The notes beneath the pieces are model-generated. The model saw nothing but the letters and a program-made list of their open reading frames with translations, did no database searches and was not told the origin of the DNA. A program made the translations under genes and the position numbers. A stretch of DNA of 64,000 nucleotides from Anaerotruncus sp. (lineage in GTDB: Bacteria; Bacillota; Clostridia; Oscillospirales; Acutalibacteraceae), in contig CP091724.1 of NCBI GenBank assembly GCA_022009795.1, positions 1,649,501-1,713,500 of the forward strand, in the 5' to 3' direction. Shown here piece by piece: positions 9,537-19,210 of the stretch; position 1 is the first letter of the stretch; every line of letters begins with the position of its first letter.

Positions 9537-11432
9537 TTAGCTGTTGCGGCGCTTTTTGGCTGCGGGAATTGCGGCCGCCGCTGTGATGCAGGAAAGGAAA
9601 AGCATCATCGCAAAAAGCAGCTGCGTTGAAGTTGCTGCCTGTGCTCGGGCTCTTGCCGCTTGTGCCGCGATTTGAATTTCCGCTTCCTTTTTGATTGCCG
9701 TTTTGGTTGCTGCCGTTATTATCGGCGTTTTGATTGTTGCCGTTATTATTATTTTGGCTGCCGCCGTTCTGATTGCTTCCGCCCCGGTTGCCGCTTCCGT
9801 TTTGATTTTCATGTGATGCCAAAAGCTCAAAATCGGTGCTGCAATCACCGTCTGTAAACAAAACGGTGATTGTGTGCCTGCCTGCGCCCAGCTTTTCAAG
9901 GAAGCTTGATGCAAGAGTGATGATTGTGGAGCCTTCCTTGGCTGTGTAATTTTCGGGGGCAACGGTTACGCCGTCAACCTTAACGCCGGTGAATTTGTCA
10001 AAGCTGCCGTTTGCACGCACGGTTAAAGCGCTGCCGTTTCCGGCCGTGATTTGCGAATGGGCGCCGTTTATGATTTGGTAATCGTTTTCGTTTCCGCTCT
10101 TTGAAGGCGTCATTTCAAGATTTGTGTCTATCCAATAAACCTCGCCGTCCGAATCAAGAGAGCAGCCGCATTTTGAAAGGTCAATGCTTTGGCCGTTAAT
10201 CACAAGCTTTGTGCTTTCGCCGAATGTGTAATTTGCGTTATATCCATCGGGCGTAAGCTTGAAATAAATTCTGTATCCGTATGTTTTGTTTGCATCAAAT
10301 GCGGTAACAAGCTTGCCCCAGCTGCCTTCGTGGTCGCCGTATCTTTCGTTCCAATATTCGCTTGAGGTAATTCCGCCGTCATCGCAAATCCAGCCCTCGT
10401 GGTCAATGTAATACGGTGCGCCTTCGGGCACGGTTGCGGTGAAAACAGGCTTGTCGCCGTCTTTAAAGCTTGTTGTGGCATTCGATACGGTGATTGTGTC
10501 TATTGTTTTTAAAGCTGCCGGATGCAGGGTTTTAAGTGCGGTAATAAAAAGATATTTGCCGTTTTCGGAAACATCGAGATTTGCGGAATTAACGGATTCG
10601 CCGTTAAATGTAACGGTTGTGTTTGCGTTAAAGGTTTTTGCCGCATTTTTGCTTTAAGCATAATGCTGTACATGTAATTTTTGCCTTCTTCAAAAGCGGT
10701 TATTCTTTTGTCGCTCGGAACCTTTGCCATCTCGTCGGGGTCGGAATACCAAAATTTAACGGGAACAAGTTCACCGTTGCCGTTATCCTGCATTTCTTCC
10801 CAATATTCATATGCTATGTCGGTGGCGTCGAATAAATTGTCGGCCTGTGAATATGCATCCGCTGTCGGAGCGTCGCCTGCATGATATGATGTGCGTGCGC
10901 CCGTTACTGTTACATCGGAAAGAGGGGTCATTTGATATCTGAGCTGAGCCCAAAGTTCCAATTCTTTCGCGCTGTTTTCGTGCTCATAACTGATTTGATT
11001 TTGAATTCCGTTTATATAGCCGCTGACTTCAACTTCTTTTGCGAAAATATATCCGTCGTCGGCGGTGAAGCAAATATCGTATTCGTATTCCTTTCCGCTT
11101 TCAAAGGTTGTTAGCTTTTCATCGTCCGAAACTTCCGCCAGTTTTGCGGGATCCGAATACCAATAGCGCTTTGTAAAGGTTGTGTATTCGTCTTCTCTTT
11201 CAACCTCACGCCAGCATTCGTAGGCGATTGTGTAGTTTGCTCCGTCTTCCGTAACGGAAGCCGAAGCCTTGGGCGAATCACCCGGCGCAAAATCGGCGTT
11301 AATGTTAACTTTTACGGAATCAATCTCCGTGTCACCGGCAAAAGCTGTAATCGGTAAAAGCGAAAGCACAAGGCAAAGCGCGGTAAGCATTGCCAAAAGC
11401 TTGGTTTTACGGTGGTGAGTGGTCTTTTTCAT
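9537..11432 (-). CDS. Sortase-anchored surface protein with three repeats
   Basis: The start at 11432 (GAAAGGAG ahead) opens a signal peptide (KTKLLAMLTALCLVLSLLP-ITAFA). Two clear repeats of about 110 aa follow, each with YE(C/Y)WxE, (Y/F)WYSDP, K(L/I)T(T/A)FE(S/E)GKEY, and a third diverged one (YYIDHEGWI...LVTAFDANKTYGYRIYF). Next come a beta-sandwich domain ending KLGAGRHTITVLFTDGDC and an Asn/Gly/Ser-rich linker. One extra T near 9618 hides the end, which reads SPSTGSNFNAAAFAMMLFLS, a hydrophobic stretch and KKRRNS: a complete cell-wall sorting signal of the (S/P)PxTG kind used by some clostridial class B sortases. Other breaks lie near 10650 and 10480. The ligand is unknown; no sortase gene lies here. 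Confidence 0.75.
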
Positions 11433-11671
11433 ATAAATTCTCCTTTCGGTGTTGTTCGGCTGTGCCGTTAAATTCATTATAGCAAAAGGATTTGAAAATA
11501 TGATTTTTTTATTTCCGCATTGGTTGTTGCCTAAACGGAAATTGTTTCCTTTTTTTCGGAAAAAAAGGTTGTATAATTATAATGAAAAAGATTTGTCTTT
11601 TGCGGTAATGCAGGGTGTGCGGCAAAAAGTGCCGCCGCACCGAGTATTTATAACGGAAAGGGGTTGCCGCG

Positions 11672-13437
11672 ATGAGGTTTTATGATAAGCTAAACGAGCT
11701 TGCAGAGGATTGCAATTGCACGGCAAAGGAAATATGCAGGGCGGCAGGAATTTCAGAGGCGTCATTCAGCCGCTATCGTTCCGGCGAGCGTGTGCCCGAT
11801 TCCGATTCGGAGGCGTTTTCCGGGCTTTGCTCAGGCATTGCGGAACTTTCAAGCAAAAACGGAAAGCCGAAAACGGCGGCAGATGTGGCGGCAGAGCTTT
11901 TGCAGTGCGATGATGTTTGCTTTTTAAATTGCGAGCAGCTGCGCAAAAACTTCAATGCCCTGGCAGAGGCTCTGAATATCAGCATTTCAAAGCTGTGTAA
12001 GTTTGCAAATTATGACAGCTCAACGGTTTATCGCATAAAAAGCGGCTCCCGCAGGCCTGCGGAGCCGAAAAAGTTTGCATCGGCCGTTGCGGATTTTACT
12101 GCTGTTGAAATGAGCGGCGATAGTGGCATTGCGGCAATGGCACTGCTTTTTGATTGCCCGGCAGAGGCGCTTGCGGAGGAAAAATCGCGCAAAGAGGCGG
12201 TGCTTAATTGGCTGCTTACAGAGCATGATCCCGAAAGCGGCAGGGTTTTTGATTTTCTTTCAAAGCTTAATGAGTTTGATTTAAATGAATATATAAAGGC
12301 GATAAAGTTTGATAAATTAAAGGTGATAACGGCGCCGTTTATCACAAGGGGATCAAAATTTTATTACGGGCTGAGCGAAATGATGGAAAGCGAGCTTGAT
12401 TTTCTTAAAGCCACCGTGCTTTCAAAATCAACCGAGCCGGTCACAATGTTCAGCGATATGCCGATGGCGGAAATGGCAAAGGACCCCGATTTCCCGAAAA
12501 AAAGTGGATGTTCGGCATGGCAATGATGCTGAAAAAAAGGGCTGCATCTTAATCAAATTCATTATCTTGAGCGCTCTTTTTGAGGATATGATGCTTGGGC
12601 TTGAAAGCTGGATTCCAATGTATATGACAGGGCAAATATCACCCTATTATTTCAAAAACAATCAATCCGGAGCGTTTATGCATTTGATTAAGGTTTCCGG
12701 CGCGGCGGCGCTCGACGGGCAGGCAATTTCCGAATGCCACGAAAGCGGCAGATATTATTTAACAAAAAATAAAGCAGAGGTTGAATATTATAAGCGCCTT
12801 GCGCGGGATATGCTTAATGCGGCTTCGCCGCTTATGGAAATTTACCGTGCCGATTCCGCCGAAAAATTAAAGGCTTTTGTTATGGCAGACAGCCGCACTC
12901 CCGGCCAAAGGCGTTCCGTGCTTTCAACGCTGCCGCTTTATACAATGCAGCCCGAGCTGCTTGAAAAAATTCTTGCAAAAAACTCCGTTTCGCAAGGCGA
13001 TTGCAAAAAAATCAAATCCTTCGCCGCCCTTCAAAGGCAGGCGGTTGATGCCGTGCTTGCGGCAAACAGGCTTGCGGACGAGGTGCCGCTTGTTTCAAAG
13101 CAAAAATTTTTGAAAGCGAAATCCGTAAGCTGCCGCTTTCGGGCGCGTTTTTATGAAAAAAAGATGTGCTTTATGATTATGAGGATTATGCCGAGCATTT
13201 GCGCCAAACACTTGATTTTGAAGCGGCGCATCCGAATTATTCCCTGCTTCAAACCGAAGAAAATGCTTTTTGCAATTTGCAAATAATTATGAATTTGGGC
13301 CATTGGGCAATGGTTTCAAAGGAAAAAAATCACCGGCAATTCATTTCGTTATCCGCCATCCCAAGCTGCGCGGCGCAATAGAAAAAAATTTTTCTCCGCC
13401 CATTGTTGAAAAAAATAAAGAAAAAAAGCCGCTCTGA
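11672..13437 (+). CDS. Large regulator-like protein with two XRE-type HTH domains (frameshifted)
   Basis: Restored, this is about 585 aa. Residues 1-50 (CTAKEICRAAGISEASFSRY) and about 95-135 (NISISKLCKFANYDSSTVYR) each look like a Cro/XRE-type helix-turn-helix; the second has a KSGSRRP wing. The remaining 400 aa are helical and of no family I know, with FITRGSKFYYGLSEMMES and WIPMYMTGQISPYYF. ATG at 11672 follows GGAAAGGGG. Breaks near 12502, 12540, 13130, 13160 and 13330 divide the frame; the last part ends KNKEKKPL at 13437, inside a terminator stem. No clear target operator is seen. A cytoplasmic DNA-binding role is inferred. Confidence 0.55.
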
Positions 13438-13469
13438 GGGTCAAATGGCCCTGAGCGGCTTCGTTTTTT
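13426..13469. terminator. Bidirectional terminator
   Basis: AAGCCGCTCTGAGGG (13426-13440) pairs with CCCTGAGCGGCTT (13449-13461), one bulge; T6 follows on the plus strand and T7 on the minus strand. It serves both convergent genes and includes the stop codon of the HTH gene. Confidence 0.8.
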
Positions 13470-13470
13470 G

Positions 13471-14376
13471 TTAAAATTTAAATATCGGATTATTTTTTTG
13501 CTCCGGCTTAAAATCAAAAAAACGCAGGTTTCGCTGTTGCCGAAATATTTTTCCGCAAGCGGGGTGAGCTCGTCACCGTCGCCGTAATCGGGGGATTTCA
13601 TTTCGTAAACCGCTTCGTTAAAGCCTGCCGAATAATCGTTGTTTTTTGCAAATGCAAAGCCGTATTCAATCCTGTCAAGCTCGCCGGGAATGATTTTAAA
13701 CGCTGCATAATCCGGGTATGCATAAAGGCTGAAATCATCGATGATAACGGCATCGATGTCGCCGTTGTTCAAAGCGGCAAAGGCTTCGTTTGCCGAGGAA
13801 TATGCCTCTGCCGAGGCAAGCGAATTTTTAACGGCAAAATTATCGTTAAGCGCGGCCGCCGCAGCCTCGGAAACCACACCTGCTTTTGCGCCTGCAAGGT
13901 CTTTGTAAGAGGCAATTCGGCTTGATTCGGAAACCGCTGCAACTATGCGGTTTTCAATAATGTTTGCGCTCCAATTGTAATCCTCGTTTGCGGTGCCCGT
14001 GTTCTTTTGCATTGCGCCTATGAAAAATCATTGCGGTATATGTTTTTTTCCGTTTTTCATCCGTGTAAGCGGCGTCCTCACCCAATTTGTAGCCCTCGGG
14101 CACCTGCACGAATTCATAGTTTTTTTGTAGTCGCCCTTAAAGGAATCAAAGGCGTTTTTTTGGAAAAGCTCAACATCAAAGCCGGCAAGCTCGCCGTTTT
14201 TCGTCCTTATAAAGAAACGGAGCCTTTTTCCGCCGTGTAAGCCACAAGCATTGTGCTTGATGTAATCTCATCTGCCTCTTCGTTTTTTTATTTGAATTGC
14301 TGCAGCCTGCAAAAAAAGCGAGCCTATAAGCAAAACGCAAAGCAGGGCGCAGGTGATTTTTCTTCATTGCTTTCAA
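13471..14376 (-). CDS. Solute-binding lipoprotein, amino-acid ABC type (frameshifted)
   Basis: A lipoprotein signal (CALLCVLLIGSLFLAGCS, lipobox Cys) leads to a bilobed extracytoplasmic binding protein of the SBP_bac_3 kind: ENRIVAAVSESSRIASYKDL, AGAKAGVVSEAAAAAL, LNNGDIDAVIIDDFSLYAY and ELDRIEYGFAFAKNN. TTG at 14376 sits 8 bp from AGGAGG, better placed than the ATG at 14367. There are at least five breaks (near 14345, 14310, 14225, 14125 and 13508), more than in most neighbours, so real decay is also possible. No permease or ATPase is adjacent, so it would have to work with transport subunits coded elsewhere. Confidence 0.65.
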
Positions 14377-14524
14377 ATCAAAAATCCTCCTAACAAGCTT
14401 TTTGGAAAATTTATAATGTAATTTTTAAATCATTATGCGCCCAAAGTCAATAAAAACGATGTGCGTAATCAATGTTTAATAATGCACGGCGCTTTTAATT
14501 TGCGCTTGCGGCGATTGCTTTTTC

Positions 14525-14767
14525 TTATTCCTCGGCAAACAGTTCGCCGATTTCCACCTTCAGCACCTTGGCAATGGCACGAAGCTCAATATCCGTAACT
14601 GTTCGTGATTGATCCTCAATTCTGGAAACGGAACCTCTGCAAACATAAACGCCTTGCAGTTCCAGCAAATTTGAAAGCCGCTGTTGGCTCATTTTTTGCA
14701 ATTTTCTGTGCTTTTTTATTTGTGCGCCGGTGCAATTTGTTTTGTCGCCGTCTATTATGCGTGCCAT
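14525..14767 (-). CDS. XRE-family repressor-like protein
   Basis: 80 aa, intact: MARIIDGDKTNCTGAQIKKH then an HTH_3 fold with MSQQRLSNLLELQG, GSVSRIEDQSRTVTDIELRAI and KVLKVEIGELF. The ATG at 14767 has AGGAGAAC upstream. It is divergent from the SPFH gene, and two related palindromes (14791-14813, 14841-14861) lie between them, one on the -35 of the SPFH promoter. A local repressor of the SPFH pair and perhaps of itself is the natural reading; the signal that releases it is unknown, as there is no ligand domain. Confidence 0.75.
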   Translation of the reverse strand: MARIIDGDKTNCTGAQIKKHRKLQKMSQQRLSNLLELQGVYVCRGSVSRIEDQSRTVTDIELRAIAKVLKVEIGELFAEE

Positions 14768-14790
14768 TGTTGTTCTCCTGTTCTTTGACA

Positions 14791-14813
14791 AATTGTCTTG
14801 ACACAAGACAATT
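14791..14813. promoter_or_regulatory. Operator O1, 10-3-10 palindrome
   Basis: AATTGTCTTG and CAAGACAATT are perfect inverted repeats around ACA. O1 overlaps the -35 box of the SPFH promoter and lies 24 bp from the XRE start codon. Confidence 0.7.
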
Positions 14814-14826
14814 TATATTGTAAAAT
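14798..14826 (+). promoter_or_regulatory. Promoter of the SPFH/zinc-ribbon pair
   Basis: TTGACA (14798-14803), 17 bp, TAAAAT (14821-14826). The -35 lies inside operator O1, so a protein bound there would block RNA polymerase. Confidence 0.7.
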
Positions 14827-14840
14827 GACTTTGGATTATT

Positions 14841-14861
14841 ATTGTCCTGTCATAAGACAAT
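14841..14861. promoter_or_regulatory. Operator O2, degenerate copy of O1
   Basis: ATTGTCCTG-TCA-TAAGACAAT keeps the outer ATTGTC/GACAAT half-sites and the spacing of O1; centres are 49 bp apart. It sits just past the expected start of transcription. Confidence 0.55.
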
Positions 14862-14958
14862 GTTGAAATTTAAGCGGCCGAAATTATGCACGGCACGCAT
14901 GATTTGGCTTGCCGCAGGATTAAAGCAATCAAAATCGCGTTCGTCTGGAGGAATGATT

Positions 14959-15944
14959 ATGTCGGAAGGCTTTTGGGGCGGTCAGTTTATAGATGTTATC
15001 GAATATGTTGATGAAAGCAATAAAATGCTTGTGAGCAAGTTTGAACGCCGAGGCGATGAAATTAAGCAGGGTGCAAAGCTTATCGTTCGCAACGGGCAGT
15101 GCGCCGTTTTTGTTTTTCAGGGCCGAATTGCGGATATCTTCGCGCCCGGTTCATATAAGCTGAATACGGGTAATCTGCCTGTTCTTTCAAGCTTGGCGGC
15201 ACTGCCTTATAAATTCAATTCGCCTATTAAATCGGATGTGTATTTTGTTAATACCACTCAGTTTATAAATAACCGATGGGGCACGAAAAATCCAATCCTT
15301 ATGCGCGATCCCGATTTTTAATGTTGTGCGCGTAACGGCGTTCGGCACCCATGCTTTTCAAATAACGGATGTTAATCGCTTTATGACTCAGGTGTTCGGC
15401 GCGCGAAAGCTGAATATGACCTATGATATTTTTGTCTTTTTTTAAACAGCTTCGTTTCCGAATCCGTTTCCGCCGCAATTGCCCAAAGCAAATTGCCCGT
15501 GCTGGATTTGGCAACTTCTTATCGTGAGTTTTTCAAAAAAACCGTTTTTGGATTATGCAAATCAAAAGGCGGCAAATCTGGGCTTTCGCTTCACAGATTT
15601 GGCAATAGAAAATATTTCTTTGCCGCAGGAAGTGGAAAAGCTGATAGACGAGCAATCCGGCGTGGGAATCGCCTCTAAAAAAATATGGATCGCTTTGTGC
15701 AATATCAAACGGCGCGCGCCATGCGCGAGGCATCTAATAAGGACGGCGGTTTGGCGGCTTTGGGCGCAAGCTTTGCATTCGGCAGGCAAATGGCGGATAC
15801 CGTCGGCCAAGCCTCTGCAAAGGAAGAAAATAAAGTTGAAAAACTGCGCGAATATAAAAAAAGCTGCTTGATGAAGGCGTCATCAGCGAAGTGGAATTTA
15901 CGGAAATAAAGAAAAAAATTACTCGATTTATAAAGGAGCGATAA
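14959..15944 (+). CDS. SPFH-domain protein with C-terminal SHOCT motif, YdjI-like (frameshifted)
   Basis: After restoring breaks, about 325 aa. The SPFH-like region is closest to Bacillus YdjI: QFIDVIEYVDESNKMLVSKF, AKLIVRNGQCAVFVFQGRIA, VYFVNTTQFINNRWGTKNPI, ATSYREF, FTDLAIENISLPQEVEKLID. The tail EKLREYKKLLDEGVISEVEF is a SHOCT motif, often used for oligomerization. SPFH proteins form scaffolds at membranes. The start at 14959 is placed 7 bp from GGAGG; an ATG at 14953 is too close. Breaks are near 15318, 15438, 15535, 15680, 15855 and 15915, all in homopolymers. It is coupled to the next gene by a 3-bp gap and is probably repressed by the divergent XRE protein. Confidence 0.75.
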
Positions 15945-15947
15945 ATA

Positions 15948-16751
15948 ATGAAATGTGATTCTTGCGGCGCACCGGTTGAAAACGGAAAATGCACCTATTG
16001 CGGCAAGGAATTTGCTCAGCCTCAAAGCAGTCTGAAAACACCTCCCGCGCAGCCGAACGGCGGGTCTTATTATCGGCAGACGCCGAATTTCGGGCAAGGC
16101 GGTTATGTGCCTCGGCCGCCCGTGCAGCAGGCACCGCCGAAGAAAAAGCAAAGCTTTTGGTCAAAAACAGGCACGGTCGTTTTTATGCTTATATTCTTCC
16201 CGCTTATCGGCATTTGCCTTATGTGGGGATATAAAAAATTTAATTTGGCGGCAAGAATCGTAGTCAGTGCCGTTATCGTGTTTGTGCACATCGGAATTTT
16301 TGCGAGCGGCAGTGCGGCGTCTTCCTCCGAAGCGGAAAATGCCGCTTCTTCCTCTGCGTCAAGCTCTGTTTCGGCGGAGGAGCAAGAAAAACCGCAGGGT
16401 CAAATAGGCAATTATATATGCACGGTTAAATCCGCCGAAAAGTGCAAAGATTGGAACGGTGAAAACGCCGTAAAAATCACCTATTCCTTTACGAATAATT
16501 CATCGGATGCCGAAAGCTTTGATTTGGCGCTTCAGGACGAAGCTTATCAAAACGGAGTGGAGCTTGAAAGCACCTTCACCGAAGACGATTTGGATGATAT
16601 GGGGCTTGAAGCCAAGGTTAAGCCCGACTCAAGTAAAGAGGTTTCAAAGGTGTATGCCCTGCGCGATGATTCCGCAGATGTGGAAATCGAAATCAGTGAG
16701 TTTGCCTCCTTCGGCTCGGATAAGTTGAATTATACGGTTGAATTGGATTAA
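15948..16751 (+). CDS. Zinc-ribbon membrane protein with DUF5067-like external domain
   Basis: Intact 267 aa. N-terminal CDSCGAPVENGKCTYCG is a zinc ribbon (two CxxC), followed by a Pro/Gln-rich linker, two membrane segments (VVFMLIFFPLIGICLMWGY and IVVSAVIVFVHIGIFASG), an Ser/Ala/Glu-rich spacer, and an extracytoplasmic beta domain with NYICTVKSAEKCKDWNGENA and KITYSFTNNSSDAESFDLAL, typical of DUF5067/DUF4352 proteins. It starts 3 bp after the SPFH stop with its GGAG site within the SPFH end, so both are translated from one mRNA. It may tether the SPFH scaffold to the membrane (inference). Confidence 0.75.
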   Translation: MKCDSCGAPVENGKCTYCGKEFAQPQSSLKTPPAQPNGGSYYRQTPNFGQGGYVPRPPVQQAPPKKKQSFWSKTGTVVFMLIFFPLIGICLMWGYKKFNLAARIVVSAVIVFVHIGIFASGSAASSSEAENAASSSASSSVSAEEQEKPQGQIGNYICTVKSAEKCKDWNGENAVKITYSFTNNSSDAESFDLALQDEAYQNGVELESTFTEDDLDDMGLEAKVKPDSSKEVSKVYALRDDSADVEIEISEFASFGSDKLNYTVELD

Positions 16752-16776
16752 GCGGGAAAAATACGGCTTGAAATAA

Positions 16777-16806
16777 AAAAGGAACGGCTTAGCCGTTCCT
16801 TTTTTC
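16777..16806 (+). terminator. Terminator of the SPFH operon
   Basis: AAAAGGAACGGCT pairs with AGCCGTTCCTTTT, with T6 at the end, 25 bp beyond the stop. Confidence 0.8.
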
Positions 16807-16859
16807 GCCTCCCTTGTTAAACAAGGACGAGTTTATGCAGTGACGCTGTTAAAATATCA

Positions 16860-16985
16860 GCCTTCTCCCGCGTCGAAACAAACTCCGTGCCGATGCAATT
16901 TGCTTTGCAAATCACAAAAAGCACTGCGATTGTTTCTCCTTCTCACCAAAATGCTAAAGCATTTCGGTGGCCGCTATTCAGTCCC
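16860..16985. repeat. Dispersed intergenic repeat, copy A
   Basis: About 100 bp closely matching 57659-57775: AAACAAACT(C/T)CGTGC, CAATTTGCTTTGCAAATC, AAAAAGCACTGCGATTGTTT, AAAATGC(T/C)AAAGCATTTCG. GTGC (16887-16890) and GCAC (16921-16924) close a hairpin and AAATGC/GCATTT a second. The gene-free stretch 16752-17276 otherwise holds two terminators, the ilvA promoter and a part-copy of the CCTTCTCCCG leader near 17011. Confidence 0.65.
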
Positions 16986-17173
16986 AATGGCGTTTCTGAA
17001 ACGAAATTAGCCTTCTCCCGAGGGGGATGCCAAAGAAATATCGAAAAGGCATTCTTTGTGTTTTTACCGAGTGTGCCTCAATCCTCGAAAGCTTTTTCCT
17101 TTAACAATATCCTTTGTGCCGAGAATGTTCTTTGCGCCAAGTGCTTTTAACCCGATCGGCAAAATCGCAAATC

Positions 17174-17196
17174 CGGCTTGGCAAAGCCGTTTTTTG
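17174..17196 (+). terminator. Hairpin with T-tract upstream of ilvA
   Basis: CGGCTT-GGCA-AAGCCG followed by T6, just before the ilvA promoter; it would isolate ilvA from upstream transcription. Confidence 0.5.
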
Positions 17197-17208
17197 TGCG
17201 CTTTGCGA

Positions 17209-17237
17209 TTGACAAAAGCTTTGTTTGGTATTAAAAT
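17209..17237 (+). promoter_or_regulatory. Promoter of ilvA-ridA
   Basis: TTGACA (17209-17214), 17 bp, TAAAAT (17232-17237); 39 bp from the start codon. Confidence 0.75.
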
Positions 17238-17276
17238 GATTGAGTATATATAAAAAGGAAAAGGCAAGGTTAAAAT

Positions 17277-18479
17277 ATGATTACGCTTGACAGAGTTTAT
17301 AAAGCATCGCGCGTGCTTAAAGAAATTATCAGAGAAACGGATATGATTTATGCCCCGAATATCAGAAAGGGCACAAATGTTTATCTTAAAACAGAAAATT
17401 TGCAGGTTACCGGCTCGTTTAAAATCAGAGGCTCTTATTTTAAAATCAGCCAGCTTACGGATGAGGAAAAGGCGCACGGCGTTATCGCCGCATCCGCGGG
17501 CAACCATGCCCAGGGTGTTGCGCTTGCCGCCACAAAAAGCGGCATAAAAAGCCTTATTTGCCTGCCGGCGGGCGCGCCTATCTCTAAGGTGGAGGCCACA
17601 AAGCGCTTCGGTGCGGAGGTTTGCATGGTTGATGGCGTGTTTGACGATGCGTATAATAAAGCGCTTGAGCTTCGCGACGAAAAAGGCTATTGCTTTATTC
17701 ACCCGTTTAACGATCCCGATGTTATCGCGGGCCAGGGCACAATCGGCCTTGAAATTATGGAGCAGCTTCCGAATGCTGATGTTGTTATCGTTCCGATCGG
17801 CGGCGGCGGCCTTTGCGCAGGCGTTGCCTTTGCGATAAAGCAAATCAATCCCAAATGCCGCGTTTACGGCGTTCAGGCTCAGGGTGCGCCGTCCATGCTT
17901 CATTCTGTGGACGACGGTAAAATCGAAACGCTCGACAAGGTGCAAACGATTGCAGACGGCATTGCCGTTAAAACTCCCGGCGATCTCACCTTTGAAATGG
18001 TTAATAAATATGTGGACGGCATTGTAACCGTTTCGGACGATGAAATCGCTCTTGCCATTTTAACCCTGCTTGAGCAGCAAAAGCTTATCGCCGAGGGTGC
18101 GGGCGCCGTTCCCGTTGCGGCTGTGCTTGCGGGCAAGGTGCCGGATATTGAGGGCAAAAATATTTGCTGCCTTGTTTCCGGCGGTAATATCGATGTTACG
18201 ATTCTTTCACGCGTCATCGAAAGAGGTCTTAAGATGAGCGGCAGAACGGCTCATATCACAATCGCTCTTTCCGATAAGCCCGGTCAGCTTTCCGGCGTTT
18301 CAAAAATCATTGCCGAAACAGGCGCAAATGTTACCAGCATAAATTATGACAGCACCGATCTTGATATGAATATCACGGATTGCTATCTTAAAATCGAAGT
18401 GGAAACAAGGGATTTTGCCCACATCGTTGCAATCAAAAAAGCGCTTAAGGACGCGGGCTTTGAGGTTTGCGACAGATAA
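17277..18479 (+). CDS. ilvA: Threonine ammonia-lyase with ACT domain
   Basis: Intact 400 aa. PLP-dependent deamination of threonine to 2-oxobutanoate, first step toward isoleucine (or threonine catabolism). The PLP lysine is in TGSFKIRGSYF; AASAGNHAQGVALAA and the PLP phosphate loop IGGGGLCAGVAFA follow; residues about 325-400 (HITIALSDKPGQLSGVSKII) are one ACT domain. This short form with one ACT domain is common in Firmicutes and can be anabolic or catabolic (tdcB-like). ridA follows 106 bp downstream and removes the reactive enamine/imine product, which supports the assignment. Confidence 0.92.
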   Translation: MITLDRVYKASRVLKEIIRETDMIYAPNIRKGTNVYLKTENLQVTGSFKIRGSYFKISQLTDEEKAHGVIAASAGNHAQGVALAATKSGIKSLICLPAGAPISKVEATKRFGAEVCMVDGVFDDAYNKALELRDEKGYCFIHPFNDPDVIAGQGTIGLEIMEQLPNADVVIVPIGGGGLCAGVAFAIKQINPKCRVYGVQAQGAPSMLHSVDDGKIETLDKVQTIADGIAVKTPGDLTFEMVNKYVDGIVTVSDDEIALAILTLLEQQKLIAEGAGAVPVAAVLAGKVPDIEGKNICCLVSGGNIDVTILSRVIERGLKMSGRTAHITIALSDKPGQLSGVSKIIAETGANVTSINYDSTDLDMNITDCYLKIEVETRDFAHIVAIKKALKDAGFEVCDR

Positions 18480-18585
18480 TCGCCCGAAGCCGACATTCAA
18501 AAACCGAAGCGGCGCGGCGGCTTTTCACATTTTCGCCGTTGCCTGCCTGAGATAAAAAACAATAAACCGAAAGGATATGTGAATT

Positions 18586-18959
18586 ATGGAATATGTTTCA
18601 ACAAATAACGCCCCCCGGCGCAATCGGTCCTTACAGCCAAGCGGTTAAGGCAAACGGCTTGCTTTTCACAAGCGGCCAAATCGCAATAAACCCCGCCACG
18701 GGCAATGTGGAGGCACAAACAATTGAGGAGCAAACGGAGCAGGTTTGCAAAAATTTGCAGGCAGTTTGCGAAGCCGCAGGCACAAGCCTTGATAAGGCGG
18801 TTAAAACGGTTTGCTTCCTTGCCGATATAAATGATTTTGCCGCTTTTTAACGAAGTTTACGGCAAATATTTCACCGCAAAGCCTGCCAGAAGCTGTGTTG
18901 CCGTTAAGGCGCTTCCCAAAAATGTGCTTTGCGAGGTTGAGGTTATTGCAGAGCTGTAA
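18586..18959 (+). CDS. ridA: RidA family 2-iminobutanoate/2-iminopropanoate deaminase (frameshifted)
   Basis: About 124 aa after correction: MEYVSTNNAPGAIGPYSQAV, GLLFTSGQIAINPATG, RSCVAVKALPKNVLCEVEVI (the substrate-binding Arg in ARSCVAV). RidA speeds hydrolysis of the enamine/imine released by threonine dehydratase, protecting PLP enzymes. ATG at 18586 has an AAAGGA site. One extra C in C6 near 18613 and one extra T near 18846 break the frame. Its place behind ilvA is functionally exact. Confidence 0.9.
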
Positions 18960-19083
18960 AATCCTTGTGGCTTGCGGATAAATCGAATAATTTGTTTCAC
19001 GGCACATCGTATTATGCTTTTGCGTTATGCGGTGTGCTTTTTTGCGCACGCTTTTAATTATGCCGCATAAAATTAAAGCAAAA

Positions 19084-19121
19084 GGGGCGCACTCCGTAAA
19101 GAGAAATACGGAGTGTGCCCC
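19084..19121 (-). terminator. Terminator of the GNAT gene
   Basis: GGGGCGCACTCCGTA (19084-19098) pairs with TACGGAGTGTGCCCC (19107-19121); on the minus strand TTTTGCTTTAATTTT follows. It may also stop readthrough from ridA. Confidence 0.7.
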
Positions 19122-19210
19122 AAGCGTTTCTTATGAAAGGCTGCGTGCTTTTTTTATGCTTGCGTTGTTTGCTGCCTTGCCTGCAAATATATGTGCAAAA
19201 TATATTGATA

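Noticed and set aside
17064..17945. 293-codon minus-strand frame over the ilvA start
   Set aside because: Antisense to ilvA and its promoter; composition matches a shadow frame.
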